From NCBI RefSeq assembly GCF_963678635.1, contig NC_087065.1, forward strand, positions 24,199,254 through 24,263,253: a DNA stretch of 64,000 nt, written 5' to 3'. The position numbers and the translations under genes are program-made. The notes under the pieces are model-generated. The model saw only the letters and a program-made list of their open reading frames with translations, made no database searches and had not been told where the DNA came from. Below are positions 23,240 to 32,868 of the stretch, piece by piece; within the stretch, counting starts at the first letter, position 1; the number at the start of each line of letters is the position of its first letter. This stretch comes from Symsagittifera roscoffensis. Lineage: Eukaryota; Xenacoelomorpha; Acoela; Convolutidae.

Positions 23240-24048
23240 TTATTGCGTCTGCTTTACCGGCCAACGGTCGTACTCCATCGCCTCAAATTTTGAAGCCAAG
23301 CCATTCGACATCTGATTTAAAAAATGCGCATTTCCCCATTTAAGTGCCATGATGTTCTTATCTAATACTGATAAGATTTTATACACTATTGATTTGTGTT
23401 CTTCCAAGGATCCACGCGAGGCTACCAGGATGTCGTCTATGTAAAAATTTGTGAAAGGGATATTTTCCAACAGTGAGTCCATGACCCGCTGGAATTCATT
23501 TGGCATGTCCCCCAGTCAGTAAAATCCCGTTAAAAATCGATACGTTCCGGTAGTTTCACCGCCTACTATGCTAAAATTGCACTGTTTACTTGTTTGTTCG
23601 CATAGTTTGAGTTGGCTATAATCGTTTTTCAGGTCTAGATTACTAAACCCAACTCGCTCGTTGGATTTTTCGGAAATTTGAAGAGCCACTTTCTCAATCA
23701 GTTCATGGATGTTCGGCATTTGATACTTATTTTTAAAAATTTGATCGTTTAATAACTTGGAGTCTAACGCAAATTTGATCGAAGTATCCTTTTCCGAGTA
23801 ATTACAATTGGGCTGATAAAACAATCTTCGTCGCATTTCTCCAATTTTATTATGTGACCTTCTGTTTCCATTCTTTTTAATTCTTGGTTCACTCCAGCGA
23901 GTATATAGAGTGGAACTCTTCTCCCTTTGGATTGTATTGGTTTAAAAGGTGAGTGAAAATGTGTTACTTTTCGGTCGTTAGGTATTTTCTCCACCCTAGT
24001 GAATAGTAAAAGATAAAGAAGATAAAGAAGGTAAGTTTTTGTACTCAC
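23240..24048 (-). pseudogene. Reverse transcriptase of gypsy pol, broken
   Basis: Three overlapping open pieces cover the RT fingers and palm. They contain RRVPLYILAGVNQELKRM (entry of the RT domain), FSNLDLKNDYSQLKL (first catalytic Asp region), the FLTGFY / MPNEFQRVMD segment and the catalytic YIDDILVAS. A TGA stop (23516-23518) separates FLTGFY from the next segment, and a frameshift lies near 23790. The order and motifs are typical of Ty3/gypsy RT. Confidence 0.85.
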
Positions 24049-24420
24049 TCTCGAGTGTGGGTTGGTTGACCATGCAGATTGCTTGGGGGCATTTCCTCTG
24101 TGTCACTTCTATGCCCAACTTGTGTAAATTTTCGTTCCCCAGGATGTTTCGTTCGTGTCCGCCGGTTATGAAGAACGGCGTTTCTTCGCTGATCCACCCA
24201 TTGTACTGTGTTCTGACAATTATTTTTCCCAAGATATTGATCGTGTCGTTGGTGAATCCTCAGTATAAGTCTTTTATCCTTTTCTCCACTGGGTGTATCT
24301 TGAGGTTCGGATACCTCACTTTAATTTCGTGTAATGCATTCTGTTTTAAAAACTTACGGGGCTTGCTGAATCTACAGGTATGTTCATATATACAATCATA
24401 TCCCAGCCGATGCCTAAGTT
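24039..24420 (-). pseudogene. Retropepsin-like protease of gypsy element
   Basis: The downstream half (23996-24232) has the typical end ERNILGNENLHKLGIEV. The active-site region, in another frame near 24340-24380, reads VDSASPVSF, that is DSA in place of the common DTG/DSG. Stops between the pieces make it inactive. Confidence 0.6.
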
Positions 24421-24617
24421 CAGGAGTTTCTTTGTTTCGAGACCGTTTTTGTCGTAAATAGTTCTAACGCTCAACACCGAGAAATCGTCATCGTCACTCT
24501 GTCTGTACTCGTTCCACGCATTTATAACATCACACGATTCTTGGTCTTCCGTCCACGAATTTTCCGGAGGTGCGTATGTACAATTCTCGGTATTTACATA
24601 ATTATCTGATACAGTAT

Positions 24618-25501
24618 TTACAGTTGGTCTCTTATTGCGTGATATAGTGATTTACATAATTTGGCGAAATGTCCTCTATAATTACATTTTTTACAGGTTA
24701 TGTCCTTCGCTGAGCAAACGTTTAAGTGCCCTTTCGTAAATGTACTCCGTTCAATGTTTAGGCTCGGTTCCTTTTTGATCTGATTCTGATTATTAAAAGA
24801 TTTAAAAGTTGTCCCGTTGGTTGACGACCGTGACATATTTGTCAATTTCTGGTGATTAAAATATCCCTTTCTGTCGATTAAAGCTTAATTAAGTGCTTCC
24901 GACGGGCTTATGGTTGCTGACAGTAGTTTCCTCTGGGTATCTGTGTTCTTCATATTGCAGATGAAGATGTCCCTTATCCACTCTGCCTCGTCAGATTCCT
25001 TGATATTGCACGTGCTGGCCAAATCCGTCAGGGCTCCCCAGAATTGTTCGTACGACTCGCGGTTTTCTGCTTCCGATTTATTAATCTATATTTTTCGAAC
25101 GTAGTGTTCGGCGGTTTGTTAAATGCTGCGTCTAGTAGAGTCCAGAACTCGGAGAAGGTTATTGCTAAAATCTTGACTCTCGGATTCTTTTGTGTGAAAA
25201 TATTTTTTCCTTCGCTCCCTAAGGCTAGAAATAAAATTGATCGCAGTTTCTTGTCCGCCTCCGTTCGTCTCATTCCATTAAATTTCCTCTTTTCTTCGTT
25301 GATCCGCTTCTCTTCGGCGGATTCGTACTGTTTCATCGCGTTTTTGTTCCTGTTCTCTCTGTTGGCTCTTTCCGTGCCCGACTCGCTGCCAGTTGCTTGT
25401 TCCAAAATTGGTATTTGCGCTCTGGTATCTCTGGTCCATGCAGACTCTCTAAATCCAGATTTTCTTTGGCAATGATCGCCTATTGAAATTGGTCGCTCCA
25501 T
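24618..25501 (-). pseudogene. gag: Gag of gypsy element with zinc knuckle, frameshifted
   Basis: Starts with ATG at 25501. The first open part (25028-25501) is a charged coil (Glu/Arg/Lys-rich) followed by a capsid-like region (TFSEFWTLLDAAFNKP). After a frame change near 25070 the capsid continues (ESDEAEWIRDIFICNM, LLSATISPSEAL). The last part (24618-24845) encodes a CCHC knuckle CKKCNYRGHFAKLC. The length and order fit Ty3/gypsy Gag. Disruptions make it non-functional. Confidence 0.75.
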
Positions 25502-25576
25502 TGGGTCCAGGCATGCGGTGACTCTAGTGTATGGTTAGGCCAAAAGGGGGGAATTCCACGCACGTTCGAATCATTA

Positions 25577-25586
25577 GACTGCGCCA
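25577..25586 (-). other. Primer binding site of gypsy element (tRNA-Ser type)
   Basis: Reads TGGCGCAGTC directly beside the 5' LTR, the form known from tRNA-Ser-primed insect gypsy elements. The match stops after about 10 bases. Confidence 0.7.
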
Positions 25587-25773
25587 TAATAAACTACTCT
25601 AATTCTATATACCTATGTACAATAACTGTACATAAACTTAAAAATACTAAAACTATTAAAAGGAAGTATGTGAATTAAGAACGTTAAAAGGACAACTGAC
25701 CTAACGCTCATATCGACCAATGGTCGTAACTAAATTGGTTAACAGGTATTAATTAAAAAAATAAATCACAACA
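25587..25773 (-). repeat. 5' LTR of gypsy element (internal deletion)
   Basis: 187 bp, bounded by the primer site and the right CGACT duplication (25774-25778). About 23 bases shorter than its partner. Confidence 0.9.
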
Positions 25774-28356
25774 CGACTACACGAAATATGGCGTACTGTG
25801 GTGGTGATACATCTTTTAGGCCCACGATGCAATCCTCTTGTCGATAGACGAATCAGTTCCGATGTACGCAGCACGGGTAGTAACGCAGGTGAACAGGAAA
25901 GCCTTTCTTTTTTTTCACTAACGAAGTAAGCAAATAAATAAAAGGGACCACATTATTCCACCCTACTTTTCCTAAATAAACATTGGCGGTTGACATAATC
26001 ATTGGTTAACATGGGATGTGAAGTGCCTGTTATAAGTGTTCTCCAAACCAACTAACAGCTTTAAATTTACATATGATCGCTCCCGAACGATCACTACAAA
26101 ACAAAAGTTGATTATGACTAAAATAGTGTTTAAAGGTTATGGGCAAAATGCAGACGTCTCAGAATCAATTTCAGCATCAACTGACAAAAATCCTCGGCAA
26201 CTGGTTGTTTTAAATTGAAAGTTAGTTCGACTTAGCGTTAAAATCGTCACGTGGAACCAATGAGACCTCTAGGGCAAATAAAATGTCAGTGACCAACAAT
26301 ACGGCTAAACTTTTTATACGGGTTTAGCTTTTTAACCAAGTACTAATTCGATTGAAGCTGTAACTTGAGCGGTAGACCCGAGGAAGCATTTGTATTTTGG
26401 CAATAACCTTGGCATGAAATAACCATCTCATGTTTTTCTTCTCAACTGGTTTTTAAATTACTCGTTACAAAGTGTCAAAAGATCCATTTTGTCATCCGCC
26501 GATTTCTATATGCAAAGATCTATTGTCTCTTCCGCAGTTACAAATGATTTTGATAAGAACATCCAGATTTAGTGTGAACAACCATACATTTTCTAGCAGG
26601 AATCTTGAATCCTTGAACAAATTGTTATAGTTTTTTCCAATTTTTATCAACGTATTTGAGCCATTACAACACAGTGGCACTATCAGACCACAAGAAAAAA
26701 ACAGAATTATTTTATCGAGAGCGCTTCTATCTTCCTTCAAACAAGAAGACAACACTGTTGCCGGAAAGTTGAGCTTCAGTAGTGATTTGCGTCACCCGTG
26801 CAAAGCCATGATTTGCGCCACCCGTGCAAATAGAAGGGCAAGTTCAGTTTTTCTCAGACTCAAAAACCCGGGCAACAAGAAAATCAGCCAAGCAAACTTA
26901 TAAATGAAAGATATGGGGCGCATATTGTACAAGTGAGCTGCAGAAAAAGCAATGAGGAGTATCTATTTCGGTTAGATCAAAAAGACTTAAAATCCAATCG
27001 ATGATATGATTCTGGAGTGTTTCTATCAGCGGTTGTCCCACTATTGCCAAGTTATGCGGATAAAATCCTAAGGAAGCAGGCTTTCCCTCATCGTACAGGA
27101 AGCCAGCAAATCTAAAAAATCAAAGACCAAGAAAAAAATGAAAACGCTTTGTTGCGTTATAAACGTTTGGATCTCACAGTTAACTTCACGACTTACAACA
27201 AAAGCAACCTTTAAAAAGAAACGCGAGCATTTAAGTGATCTTCACAGCTCATGTTCTGTTTCACTCAAACAATTTCTTCAGTTTTTTTTTAATTGCCGTT
27301 TCTTTCAAGTAATTTGAGACAGAAACCCTCAAAATAAGAAGGTCTGCCGGGTCATTTCTCACACTCAAAGCGTGTTTCAATGTTTATTACACTACTATTT
27401 TAGTTCGGCTTGCTTGGATTGAGGACAGGATGGTTTGTAAAAAAAACTCGATCTTTAAATTACGCCCAGAACAAAGTTGCTTCGGTACCTTTTGTGCCAA
27501 ACTCTTGATACAATGTGGCGAGTTGCTACAAAAACGTCTTTCAGGAGAAAAGATGTATCAAATTTAAAGTAACGCAGAATTTAATAAAAAACCAATGTAT
27601 CAAGATTTATTAATCTATACGACCACTACAAGGCAATTTTTTTTTCGAAAGAGATTTGGTTGACCTAAAAACTAGAATGCTTTAATTGTTTAGATTCTTA
27701 AAGATATCATCGGTAAGCATTTGGTGAAAAAATGAGATAGTGTTGATTGTATCTCTATAACGTTTTAGTTCAAAAATATCACAATCATCAAAAGATATTA
27801 TGAAAAAAAACTCACACTAGTTTTGTACTATTATATGGAATTGAATGGCTTTGGGATCAAAAAGTACGACCAGCATTGTTAAGTACTCATCAACAAATTA
27901 ATCACGGAGCTTGGAGGGTAGAGGAGTATATTTGCGTGATGCAACAAGTTTGCACAGACGATAGCTTCATTAGCGTTTTTTACGAGAAAATGGAAGCTGC
28001 TCACTTATAAGATTCACGAATTGCAGCGTATAAGTTAAATTAAAATTGCTTTAACCACGCAAATAAACCTGTCGGCCTAATTTTGACTCAAATTCTATTT
28101 TAGTCAGGCCGAGAGCGCTACGTTTTTTACGCATTCTATTTTTGGCTAAGTTTACTGTTTTTTGCTGTTTTTTGGGATCTACTTAACAATCTCCCCCTCT
28201 TTCAAGAAAGGGAAGGGGCGGAGATTCTTTAGTAGATACAAAAGGGGGGTGAGATTGTTAAGTAGATCCGTTTTTTGATCGCAGAAATTTTCTGAAAAGG
28301 GGGTCAAAACCTCTACCAAAAAACAAACAAGAGAATTATCACGCAAGGCTAAAACT
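25774..28356. repeat. Duplicated block D, copy alpha (holds the empty site of copy I)
   Basis: Matches 35202-37155 plus 55293-55946, which is split by copy I. The empty insertion site is at 27704-27707 (AAGATATCATCGG). The block includes a tandem pair GATTTGCG(T/C)CACCCGTGCAAA at 26781-26833 and the fold-back at 28175-28269. ORFs 26492-26755 and 26036-26218 match no family I recognise and are only partly kept in the other copy, so I treat the block as non-coding. Confidence 0.8.
28175..28269. repeat. Compact fold-back with terminal GGATCTACTTAACAATCTC
   Basis: The left arm GGATCTACTTAACAATCTCC is mirrored by GAGATTGTTAAGTAGATCC at the right end. An intermediate second copy of the right arm (GGAGATTCTTTAGTAGATAC) lies between. 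The same structure at 55765-55867 has longer C and G runs. It could be a tiny MITE or a binding-site cluster. Confidence 0.6.
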
Positions 28357-28732
28357 TGAGTTATGTATTGGTTACTATACTCATAGAGTAATTTCAGATA
28401 ATGTACACCGTCTGCTCGTCACGCTATCTTATTTTCGGCCGGATAGATTCGTGCAACTTCTTAGTCTAACATCAATCTTAATCTTACTCTTATATCTCCT
28501 AGTCTCAATAGATCTAGTGTACACCGGTTTACGCGAGTTAGTTCCATAATAAGAACAACTGTGTTCTCAGTTTAATTCAAATTGTTCTGGTGTTGAAACT
28601 ACAAGTAGTTTCAACTTACAAATAAATAGGTTGTTAGTTTGATGGAGTATGATTGCTTAGTATTTAATATTTTTTAGAGATAAAATATCATAATAATAAC
28701 CAATGATATATACTAGTTTAGATCTGGTTCCA
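28357..28732 (-). repeat. 3' LTR of element III-alpha
   Basis: 376 bp reversed LTR (TGAGTTATG...GGTTCCA) with conserved core 28403-28469. It is inserted at the same AAAACT flank as the LTR at 55947, so the two are segmental-duplication copies of one insertion. Its hairpin has lost part of the right arm (GTAGTTTCAACTTAC). Confidence 0.88.
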
Positions 28733-29344
28733 CCCATTCGGGGTTTAGAGAGTTTTAGTTCTTTAAGGTTCTATTGTAGTGTAGGATGTATGATGGTGTT
28801 TTTATTTAGAGGATGCGAGCATATTCTTTTTTTCGTGTTTGGAAGAAGAGATGTTATCACGATAGTTTCGGGAGATCGTATTTTGGTTTCTGATTGGTTG
28901 TAATGAGTGTTGATCTGATTGATTTTAGAGAATAGGAACAGTGCTATTCTACATTGCTATTCTCAATCTTGTTCGGATGTGGCATGTAGTTCGACTTTGG
29001 ATGAAGTGCCTGGTGACTTGGATCTGTACGTATACTTGAACATCGAGATGGCCATTGTTCTGTTGCAATGGTTTTCCTTCGCTGCGATGCCAAGTCGTAC
29101 TTTAAATCCGTTGAGTGTAGTGATTGTAGGCAGCATGTCAGGTGGGTTTGCCATTCCGTAGTTGGAGTGTGATTGGGTCGCCAAGTTCCTTGCTGCTCGT
29201 CTTTGGGCTGTATATTATCTATATATTGCATTGTATTATTAACATATATAAATCTTTGTTAATCTTGTTTTTTAGTCATGATCTTGTATTAGTTTTTATC
29301 GGAAAGCGTTGTCATTTAGTTCGGTTTTTTTTAAGAGCTACTCA

Positions 29345-29470
29345 CACTTGAGTAACTCTCGTCAAAAATAGAGTCGTGGGTGTCATAAAGCGTGGATGTA
29401 GGACGGTGGGTGAGGCCGGCTATAGAGCATGCTTAGGACGTCCTCTTCTGGTGGGTTAGGTCAGGAGTGA
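29345..29470 (-). other. Conserved block in 3' untranslated region, III-alpha
   Basis: Contains GCCGGCTATAGAGCATGCT and AGGACGTCCTC. The diverged copy I keeps the same block at 54112-54260 in the opposite orientation, and III-beta keeps it at 56940-57065. Flanking UTR sequence is much less similar to copy I, which points to a cis-acting role. Confidence 0.5.
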
Positions 29471-30330
29471 AGGTATAATTTTATGCTCTCTTTTTTGGAG
29501 GGTTCTGTTTTAGTTCACTTTTTCGTGCTATTTTTTCATTACTTGAGATTTCTTTTGTTGTCTTAGTTATTCCTTTTTCTCAAAAAACAAATTGTTTGTT
29601 CTGGGTTTGTCTTTCGACTTTTTGGTGTTTTGTTCTTTTGTGTTCAGACTTGAAAGTAGTCTTCAAAAGAATAATTTATCCAGTTCTAAGCTGATGTTAA
29701 TCCAGTTTGGGTACTGTGGTTTTTTTTTCTTTGTCGTGCTGTTAGGTTGTGGTTTGTGGTGTTTAGTAAGCTTGCGTTGGTTAGTTTGGATTATTAAATA
29801 ATTCCTTTCCAACAGGGTTAAAGGAAAGTTCGAAATAATATAAGAATTGTTAGAGTTGTTATCAGTGAAAGTTAAAACTTAAAATCATTATTTTAAACAA
29901 TTTTTTGTCGGCGAACTGTGCAATTTTGGATAGAATTTAAGGACGAGTGAAAATACAAAAGCGTCTTTGAAAAGGTTAGTACTGCTGTTTGCAATTTAGG
30001 GACAATTTTTATTAATTTACTTCTTCAAAATTACGAAGTTTACTGCTTGATTTGGGGGTTGAAATTATTATTTTTTTCAATTGTATGTAGATTTACTGCA
30101 TTGGGGAAACGATTTTATATTAATTTGTTGCTTTGTACGGGAGAATTTTACTGCCTAATAACTGAAATTGGTTAATGAATATTTATGAATCTAGAAAAAG
30201 TTTCCTGTTTTTTATTTCGCTTTTTGTTTTGTAGATGATTGAAGATCGTGCCTAAAAAAAAGAAAGTATTTATGAAGAATGATTATTTTTGTTCGAGTTT
30301 ATTAGTAAATTATTTAATTCATATTACCTA

Positions 30331-30478
30331 ATCGTCGGTAAAAAATCCATGGTGAAAAACGTCGTGGATGATGTCTGATGAGGTTAGTAGTTTAGCTAGC
30401 AAACGAATGATGTGTTTAGTTTGCAGAAGTGGCCAAAGCAATTCGAGTGCTTTAATAAGGTTGTGCTCTTCAGTGCTA
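30331..30478 (-). pseudogene. ORF5 C-terminal remnant, III-alpha
   Basis: Matches the last 45 or so codons of 57926-58480, ending shortly after the phenylalanine pair before the stop. The upstream part is deleted at about 30478. Confidence 0.6.
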
Positions 30479-30680
30479 TATAAGTGTTTGCGTGTATCCT
30501 ATCGGTGTGAATTATTTCGGGGTTAGTGCTGTTGTTAGAAGGTAGAATTGGGTGCTGCACATTTTATTGCCATGAGGGGTGTTATATAGTGGCAGTGATA
30601 ATGGACTAGTAAAGTGGCAGAATGATGTCCATGAAAGTTTAGGGTAAAATACGTGCTCGTTTACATAATTGGGTCTCTCG

Positions 30681-31096
30681 TCATTGGAGTCTGAATGGAA
30701 GTATGTGTATTGTGGGAAAAAGGGTAGACATATTCGAAGAAATTTTTAGTGGAAGTGTTAGTGTGAAGTGGATGATTGACAAATATTGTGGATGTTCCTG
30801 GGTTAGATGGGAATGGAGTATTCGGGAACTTCCTCTTAAAGGTTCGGTAAGCTCTGGTTGTACTGGAGGATGGGTTTGATGAGGACGATGGGTTTTATGA
30901 AGGGGTATAATGTGGAGAGAGGGTTTTGAACTTGTGTCTGATTCCATGCTTTTGAACTTGTGTCTGATTCCATGCTGGATGAAGTGTTATGATGAAGTGA
31001 TTGAGGCGGGGAAAAAAAGTGGATGATGGGAGTGTTTGTTCTGGAGGTTGGCTGGGTGGGAAATTGATCGATGGAGGGATCCAACTTGGCGCTCAT
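30681..31096 (-). pseudogene. ORF4 (Pro/Ser-rich) remnant, III-alpha
   Basis: Two overlapping frames carry pieces of the protein seen at 59283-59711, such as LDPSIDQFPTQP and HHNTSSSMESDT. A short local duplication repeats the MESDTSSK coding sequence (near 30920-30980), and frameshifts break the frame. Function unknown. Confidence 0.55.
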
Positions 31097-31164
31097 CGTG
31101 GGCTGAAAAGATGGTTGTTCTGAGAACGAAAGTTAGTGCTATGTGGTTGTTCTACAATTTGTTC

Positions 31165-32091
31165 CTATGTGTCTTCTATACTGGGTTGTTGGGTTATTAT
31201 TTGTTCAATCGGGCTGTGTTGATATTTAGATTTCGAAGTTATGAAATCTGTTACGGCTATACTTCTGAATTTTCGCGGTACCAATGATAAGGGATGGTCT
31301 TGGTTTAGGTTTTGTAATTGTGTTGCTGAAGGCGTTGTATTCGTATTGTTTCGTGCTTCGTCTTTTGTGTTTGGTGTTGCTGATAGCGTGGTATTGTATT
31401 CTTTTATTTGAGCCTCTAAAAGTATTTTATTGATTGATGTAGAAAATATTCCAAAAAATCCTGCAAAAAGTCTGCGTGCTACGCTTGCTTGTTTGCTTAC
31501 TTGTGTGTGTATTGCGCATGTTTTGTAGATTCCTTTTAAGAGAGAGAAAAGAAATCCAAGAAAATTAAACATTGCGTATAATATAGTCAATTTTTCTAAG
31601 ATGTAGTAGGGCCATCCTAAAAAGGCAGGAAGTTCGTTTTTCAAATTTACAAAACTAAAAAAGTTTATTGGTGATATATCTTGTGGTCTTTATTTTTCGC
31701 CATTTAAGTAAACGTAATCTTTTATATCTTTAAAATATCCGCTGTAGTCTTGAGCGTATATGTCTGAAAAGCCTGCTGTTTCTGCAAGTTTGCGTAGATT
31801 TTGATCTATGGATTGTCGTTGTATTGTGTCCATTTTTGTTAGTTTTTCTTGAAGTTGTTGTGTACGAATGTGACGTTGTATGTCAGATTTAGAATATATG
31901 CCAATTGATTGTAAATCAATATTTGGGTTGCGGGCAATAGCTGTAATACTTTTGGGTGAGAACTTTTTTTATGGTTGCCTAAGTGTAGGATATGGTGTGA
32001 GAAGATAGTATTTATCTTCGTCAGGATTTAATTGTACTATATTGTGGCTATTTTCTGATCCACATGGGACTGCTGTATCCCAAAAATAAAA
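31165..32091 (-). pseudogene. Env-like C-terminal half, III-alpha
   Basis: The open part 31165-31644 encodes the segment with GWPYYILEKLTILYAMFNFLGFLF-type hydrophobic residues (membrane anchor) and a basic, NT-rich tail. Upstream, 31645-32091 encodes the preceding ectodomain with stops. It matches 50900-51600 of copy I. Not functional. Confidence 0.7.
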
Positions 32092-32093
32092 TT

Positions 32094-32312
32094 TTCAGCA
32101 ATATTAAAGCCCCTGAGAGGAAAGAACCGGACCCGATTTTACTATGGGACTTACTAAAGGACTCGTTGAGGTCATGGGCGTCTCCGAGTGGGAAAAAGTA
32201 CACGGATTAGAGTTTAGTGCCCTTAATCTCTGTCAGTGGTCAACGTTATCATGAAGTTTTGGCGATGAAATGCTCAACCTAGAGAAAGTGAGTGAGTATT
32301 AACGGCTTCAAT
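32094..32312. repeat. Misplaced fragment of block S
   Basis: About 219 bases near-identical to 34687-34905 (GCCCCTGAGAGGAAAGAACC ... GAGTATTAACGGCTTC), inserted inside element III-alpha between two copies of the same Env segment. Confidence 0.8.
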
Positions 32313-32324
32313 ATCTTGATCAAC

Positions 32325-32868
32325 GGTGATATATCTTGTGGTCTTTATTTTTCGCCATTTAAGTAAACGTAATCTTTTATATCTTTAAAATATCCGCTGT
32401 AGCCTTGAGCGTATATGTCTGAAAAGCCTGCTGTTTCTGCAAGTTTGCATAGATTTCGATCTATGGATTGTCGTTGTATTGTGTCCATTTTTGTTAGTTA
32501 TTCTTGAAGTTGTTGTGTACGAATGTGACGTTGTATGTCAGATTTAGAATATATGCCAATTGATTGTAAATCAATATTTGGGTTGCGGGCAATAGCTGTA
32601 ATACTTTTGGGTGAGAACTTTTTTTATGGTTGCCTAAGTGTAGGATATGGTGTGAGAAGATAGTATTTATCTTCGTCAGGATTTAATTGTACTATATTGT
32701 GGCTATTTTTTGATCCACATGGGACTGCTGTATCCCAAAAATAAAGTCTTCGGGAGAGTGTATCAACAAAATGTACTTTGTTTTTGTAGAATATTGTGAT
32801 TCTTTATAGCATCCTTTGTCTTCAGAAACAATATAAAAGTGATACTTTTTGGTACAAGTGTAATAAAA
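32325..32868 (-). pseudogene. Repeated Env fragment of element III-alpha
   Basis: 32325-32746 repeats 31670-32091 almost exactly, then continues upstream through coding sequence like the YYTCTKK and EDK-CYK segments of Env. At about 32867 it joins block S. A minus-strand ORF at 32692-32958 spans that junction and is chimeric. Confidence 0.75.

Larger units (their letters stand above)
19313..25773 (-). mobile_element. Complete Ty3/gypsy retrotransposon, degenerate, no env
   Basis: 6,461 bp between CGACT duplications (19308-19312 and 25774-25778). Reading on the minus strand: 5' LTR, primer site TGGCGCAGTC, gag with zinc knuckle, protease, RT, RNase H, integrase with a long C-terminal tail, polypurine tract, 3' LTR. 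The coding region carries several frameshifts and stops. The primer site fits the tRNA-Ser type used by Drosophila 17.6/297-like elements. Only about 330 bases separate the last ORF from the 3' LTR, so there is no room for an env gene. Confidence 0.93.
28733..32091 (-). mobile_element. 3' part of giant Ty3-like element III-alpha
   Basis: Reading leftward it contains an Env remnant, ORF4 and ORF5 remnants and a long 3' untranslated region, then the 3' LTR. Compared with III-beta, a deletion near 30478 removes about 700 bases of ORF5. At 32091 it is interrupted by a piece of block S, after which part of Env is repeated. Confidence 0.85.

Noticed and set aside
25561-25586. Possible tRNA gene because of GTTCGAATC beside GCGCCA
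   Set aside because: It is the gypsy primer site and adjacent sequence; there is no cloverleaf.
26492-26755. 87-codon ORF in block D (also 35934-36122)
   Set aside because: No recognised homology and overlapping ORFs on the other strand; length is not beyond chance in this composition.
28944-29231. 95-codon minus-strand ORF in the 3' region, also 56538-56822
   Set aside because: Similarity comes from the recent alpha/beta duplication. The corresponding part of copy I has stops and shifts, so coding is not supported.
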